Below, in pieces: positions 6,015-7,680 of a stretch of 7,680 nt of DNA; positions within the stretch are counted from its first letter, which is position 1, and the number at the start of each line of letters is the position of its first letter. Location of the stretch: assembly GCA_029785235.1 (NCBI GenBank), contig JAFMAA010000046.1:1-7680 (forward strand). The letters run 5' to 3'. The position numbers and the translations under genes are program-made. Below the pieces are notes generated by a model. That model did no database searches. It was not told where the DNA came from and saw only the letters and a list, made by a program, of their open reading frames with translations. Source of the DNA: Nitrososphaerota archaeon (GTDB taxonomy: Archaea; Thermoproteota; Nitrososphaeria; Nitrososphaerales; UBA183).

Positions 6015-6995
6015 ATGATAATCACGCGCACTCCGCTCCGGCTTTCGCTCGGAGGTGGCGGAACGGACCTACCTTCTTACTACAGGGAGTTCGGGGGGTT
6101 CTTCGTGGGAGGGGCGATTGACAGGCGAATGTACATCGTGCTGAACAGGAGGTTCGAGAAGGGCCTGCGCGCGAGCTACTCAAAGACCGAGATTGTGAGC
6201 CATCCCTCCCAGTTCCAGCACCCCATACTGAGAGAAGCCTTCACCATGCTAGGGCTCGAGAGCGGGCTCGAGATGGCATCGTTTGCGGACGTGCCCGCGT
6301 CCACGGGCCTCGGCTCATCGGGCAGCTTCTGCGTGGGCCTTCTGAACGCGCTCTACGCCGAGAAGAGAATTACAAAGTCAAAGGAGGAGCTAGCGCGCGA
6401 AGCCTGCGAGATCGCGATGGAAAGGCTGGGGGAGCCAAGCGGGAAGCAGGACGAATACGTGGCGAGCTACGGGGGGATAAACGCTTACACCGTGATGAAG
6501 GACGGAAGGCTCGAAATTGAGCCTCTCGGCCTGGGGGAGGACGTGGTGAGCGAGCTAGAGGCTTCAATACTCATGTTCTACACAGGAATCACGAGGAGTT
6601 CGAAAGAAGTTCTGGAAGAGCAGAGAAAGAAGATGTCGGACCACTCTGGTTCGATTGAAAGGATGCACGAAATCAAGCGGATTGGAGTGGAGAGCAGCGC
6701 GGCCCTGAAGCGGGGGGACATAAGAAGCTTCGGCGAGCTTGTTCACGAGCACTGGCTCGCAAAGCGCGGGGTGACGGGTGCCATGTCCAACTCCGAGATA
6801 GACAAGTGGTACAGTATTGCCCGCGAAAATGGCGCGCTAGGAGGTAAGATAATAGGAGCTGGTGGCGGAGGTTTTCTCATGCTCGTCTGCGACGACGGCA
6901 GGGCCAGGCTCAGGGAAGCAATGCGCCGCGAGGGGCTGCAGGAGCACAGGTTCAAGTTCGATTTTGAGGGAACGAAGGTAGTCTACAACAATTGA
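6015..6995 (+). CDS. hddA: HddA-type D-glycero-D-manno-heptose 7-phosphate kinase (GHMP family)
   Basis: A 326-aa GHMP-superfamily sugar kinase closely resembling HddA, which phosphorylates C1 of D-glycero-D-manno-heptose 7-phosphate with ATP on the GDP-heptose route. Start RTPLRLSLGGGGTDLPSYY (5-23) is the family hallmark; ATP loop PASTGLGSSGSF (94-105); GKQDEY (143-148) with the likely catalytic Asp146; FYTGITRSS (188-196); C-terminal motif 3 GKIIGAGGGGFLML (277-290). Length matches the family and nothing is missing. ATG 6015 is the only sensible start because the GGGGTDLP motif begins 13 residues in. It is separated from the epimerase gene by 160 nt. With the GmhA, GmhB and transaldolase genes it gives a sedoheptulose-7-phosphate to heptose-1-phosphate route. 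An L-fucose or other sugar kinase of the same family is less likely given the neighbours. Confidence 0.92.
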   Translation: MIITRTPLRLSLGGGGTDLPSYYREFGGFFVGGAIDRRMYIVLNRRFEKGLRASYSKTEIVSHPSQFQHPILREAFTMLGLESGLEMASFADVPASTGLGSSGSFCVGLLNALYAEKRITKSKEELAREACEIAMERLGEPSGKQDEYVASYGGINAYTVMKDGRLEIEPLGLGEDVVSELEASILMFYTGITRSSKEVLEEQRKKMSDHSGSIERMHEIKRIGVESSAALKRGDIRSFGELVHEHWLAKRGVTGAMSNSEIDKWYSIARENGALGGKIIGAGGGGFLMLVCDDGRARLREAMRREGLQEHRFKFDFEGTKVVYNN

Positions 6996-7081
6996 TGCTG
7001 CTGAAGTGAGTGCATCGCTTTCACCCTGGGGCTCACACGGCTCGCCAGAGCATTTGCTATTTACCAGAAATCTTCTCCAAT

Positions 7082-7125
7082 ACCTGACGAATTCTAAAAT
7101 ACCTGATTAGAATCATTAGACCTGG
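7082..7125 (+). repeat. ACCTG direct repeats every 19 nt
   Basis: ACCTGA at 7082 and 7101 and ACCTGG at 7120 are spaced exactly 19 nt apart; the first two share the longer AATACCTGA (7079-7087 and 7098-7106). They straddle the antitoxin promoter and may be part of its operator or a chance periodicity. Confidence 0.4.
7091..7113. promoter_or_regulatory. Operator-like inverted repeat over the promoter of the toxin-antitoxin pair
   Basis: ATTCTAA (7091-7097) and TTAGAAT (7107-7113) form a perfect 7-bp inverted repeat with a 9-nt spacer. A TATA-like CTAAAATA (7094-7101) overlaps the left arm and is about 26 nt before position 7124, giving a leader of about 10 nt ahead of the antitoxin. Autorepression by the AbrB-type antitoxin or its toxin complex is the usual arrangement in VapBC modules, so this is the likely binding site. 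Confidence 0.48.
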
Positions 7126-7133
7126 GATAGTAG

Positions 7134-7385
7134 CTGCCAAAGCCAGTCGGTAGGATTGGGAAGAAGTATGCTGTCTACCTGCCGAAGCAGGTTGTCAAGG
7201 CCGCGGGCCTGGAGGAGGGAGACAGGGTTGAGTTCGAGGTCGTCGGCAGCACGGTAGAGATACAGCTTGTTCACAACCCGCTAGCGCTAGCCATTTCAGG
7301 AAGCAAGTTCGCCTCCATGAAACCAGGAGAAATAGAAGAGCTAAGTCTCTCGGAGCAGGCGGGTCATGCCAGGAGTTCTCCTTGA
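7134..7385 (+). CDS. AbrB/SpoVT-type antitoxin (VapB-like) with apparent CTG start
   Basis: An 83-codon frame encoding a swapped-hairpin AbrB DNA-binding domain: PKPVGRIGKKYAVYLPKQVV, AAGLEEGDRVEFEVVG, then the strand VEIQLVH, the classic layout of archaeal VapB proteins. Residues 45-83 form the toxin-binding tail with LSLSEQ. In-frame codon 7131-7133 is TAG, and no ATG, GTG or TTG occurs in frame until ATG 7317, far inside the protein. The domain starts one residue after CTG 7134, so CTG is the natural start; a sequencing error is the alternative. It overlaps the toxin gene by 20 nt. By family it neutralises the PIN toxin and represses its own promoter. An overlapping inverted repeat upstream supports autoregulation. 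Confidence 0.83.
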   Translation: MPKPVGRIGKKYAVYLPKQVVKAAGLEEGDRVEFEVVGSTVEIQLVHNPLALAISGSKFASMKPGEIEELSLSEQAGHARSSP

Positions 7386-7680
7386 CACCCCATTCATACT
7401 GCCTTCCCTTGGTATCGAAGTCGGCGTAGAAATAACAGAGAGCTTGAAGAACATTTCGCACCCGAACGCACAGATTTTCTTCTCGAGTTTCAGCATATTG
7501 GAGTCCCTCTGGGTCGCGGCGAGGCTCAGAAGGTCGTCTGGGTTCGCAGAGACGCGTTTCTTCGAGGGCCTGAGGGGCGTGCTTGATGGCCAGGTCTACC
7601 AAAAGTTGGATGAGGGCTTCGAGGAGTTCAGCGAAGCTGCCGGTCTCCAGGCCTCTGGCCACCCAGATAGGATAGACAAT
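7366..7680 (+). CDS. PIN-domain toxin (VapC-like), 3' truncated by window edge
   Basis: ATG 7366 lies inside the antitoxin gene, with GGAG at 7352-7355 as ribosome site. The 105 visible codons begin PGVLLDTPFILPSLGIEV, a form characteristic of archaeal PIN proteins, with the first acidic catalytic residue at Asp7. The second is Glu46 in SFSILESLW, and the GHPDRIDN at the right edge carries the next acidic residues (Asp101, Asp104). The last part, which should hold the final helix and strand, lies outside the window. PIN toxins are Mg-dependent ribonucleases that cleave RNA, often tRNA, when freed from the antitoxin; that activity is inferred from the family. The pairing and overlap with the AbrB-type gene make a VapBC-like module nearly certain, although a housekeeping RNA-processing PIN protein is possible. 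Confidence 0.87.
   Translation, partial: MPGVLLDTPFILPSLGIEVGVEITESLKNISHPNAQIFFSSFSILESLWVAARLRRSSGFAETRFFEGLRGVLDGQVYQKLDEGFEEFSEAAGLQASGHPDRIDN

Noticed and set aside
6996..7050. Possible terminator hairpin after the kinase gene (TGAAGTGAG...CGCTTTCA).
   Set aside because: Only a few base pairs form, with mismatches, and no T-run follows.
7195..7662. 155-codon minus-strand frame at the right end.
   Set aside because: It is antisense to the AbrB antitoxin and PIN toxin, both of which show family motifs in the plus strand.

Overview
The window looks archaeal. Three promoters have AT-rich TATA-like boxes placed so that transcripts would be leaderless or nearly so. Other starts have AGGTGA/GGAG-type ribosome sites. 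TTG and GTG starts outnumber ATG, AGG (Arg) and ATA (Ile) codons are common, and the last gene pair is an archaeal-style AbrB/PIN toxin-antitoxin module. Base composition is GC-rich, with sharply AT-richer promoter regions near 680-790 and 7050-7130. No lineage can be named from sequence alone.

Layout, all real genes on the + strand. 3-551: 3' end of an unrecognised gene entering from the left. 552-788: intergenic region with three regularly spaced operator-like palindromes and a promoter. 789-2126: DUF4143-type AAA ATPase. 2238-6995: a heptose-sugar cluster comprising a GmhA-type sedoheptulose-7-phosphate isomerase, a 42-aa ORF, a GmhB-type heptose bisphosphatase, a transaldolase-family enzyme, a 66-residue small protein, an extended-SDR nucleotide-sugar epimerase/dehydratase and an HddA-type heptose-7-phosphate kinase. 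6996-7133: promoter region with an operator-like inverted repeat. 7134-7680: VapB-like antitoxin with an apparent CTG start, overlapping a PIN-domain toxin gene that runs off the right edge.

Working together (inference from families): the transaldolase can make sedoheptulose 7-phosphate, GmhA isomerises it to D-glycero-D-manno-heptose 7-phosphate, HddA phosphorylates C1, and GmhB removes the 7-phosphate. The product would be a heptose 1-phosphate ready for activation to a nucleotide sugar, which the SDR enzyme might then modify. The expected heptose-1-phosphate nucleotidyltransferase (HddC/HldE type) is not in the window. The product probably feeds a surface glycan or glycoprotein.

The most interesting structures are the three-palindrome array with a pitch of about 32 nt before the ATPase gene, the CTG-started antitoxin with its own operator, and the embedding of a TNQKIF-type transaldolase and two undescribed small ORFs in the heptose cluster.
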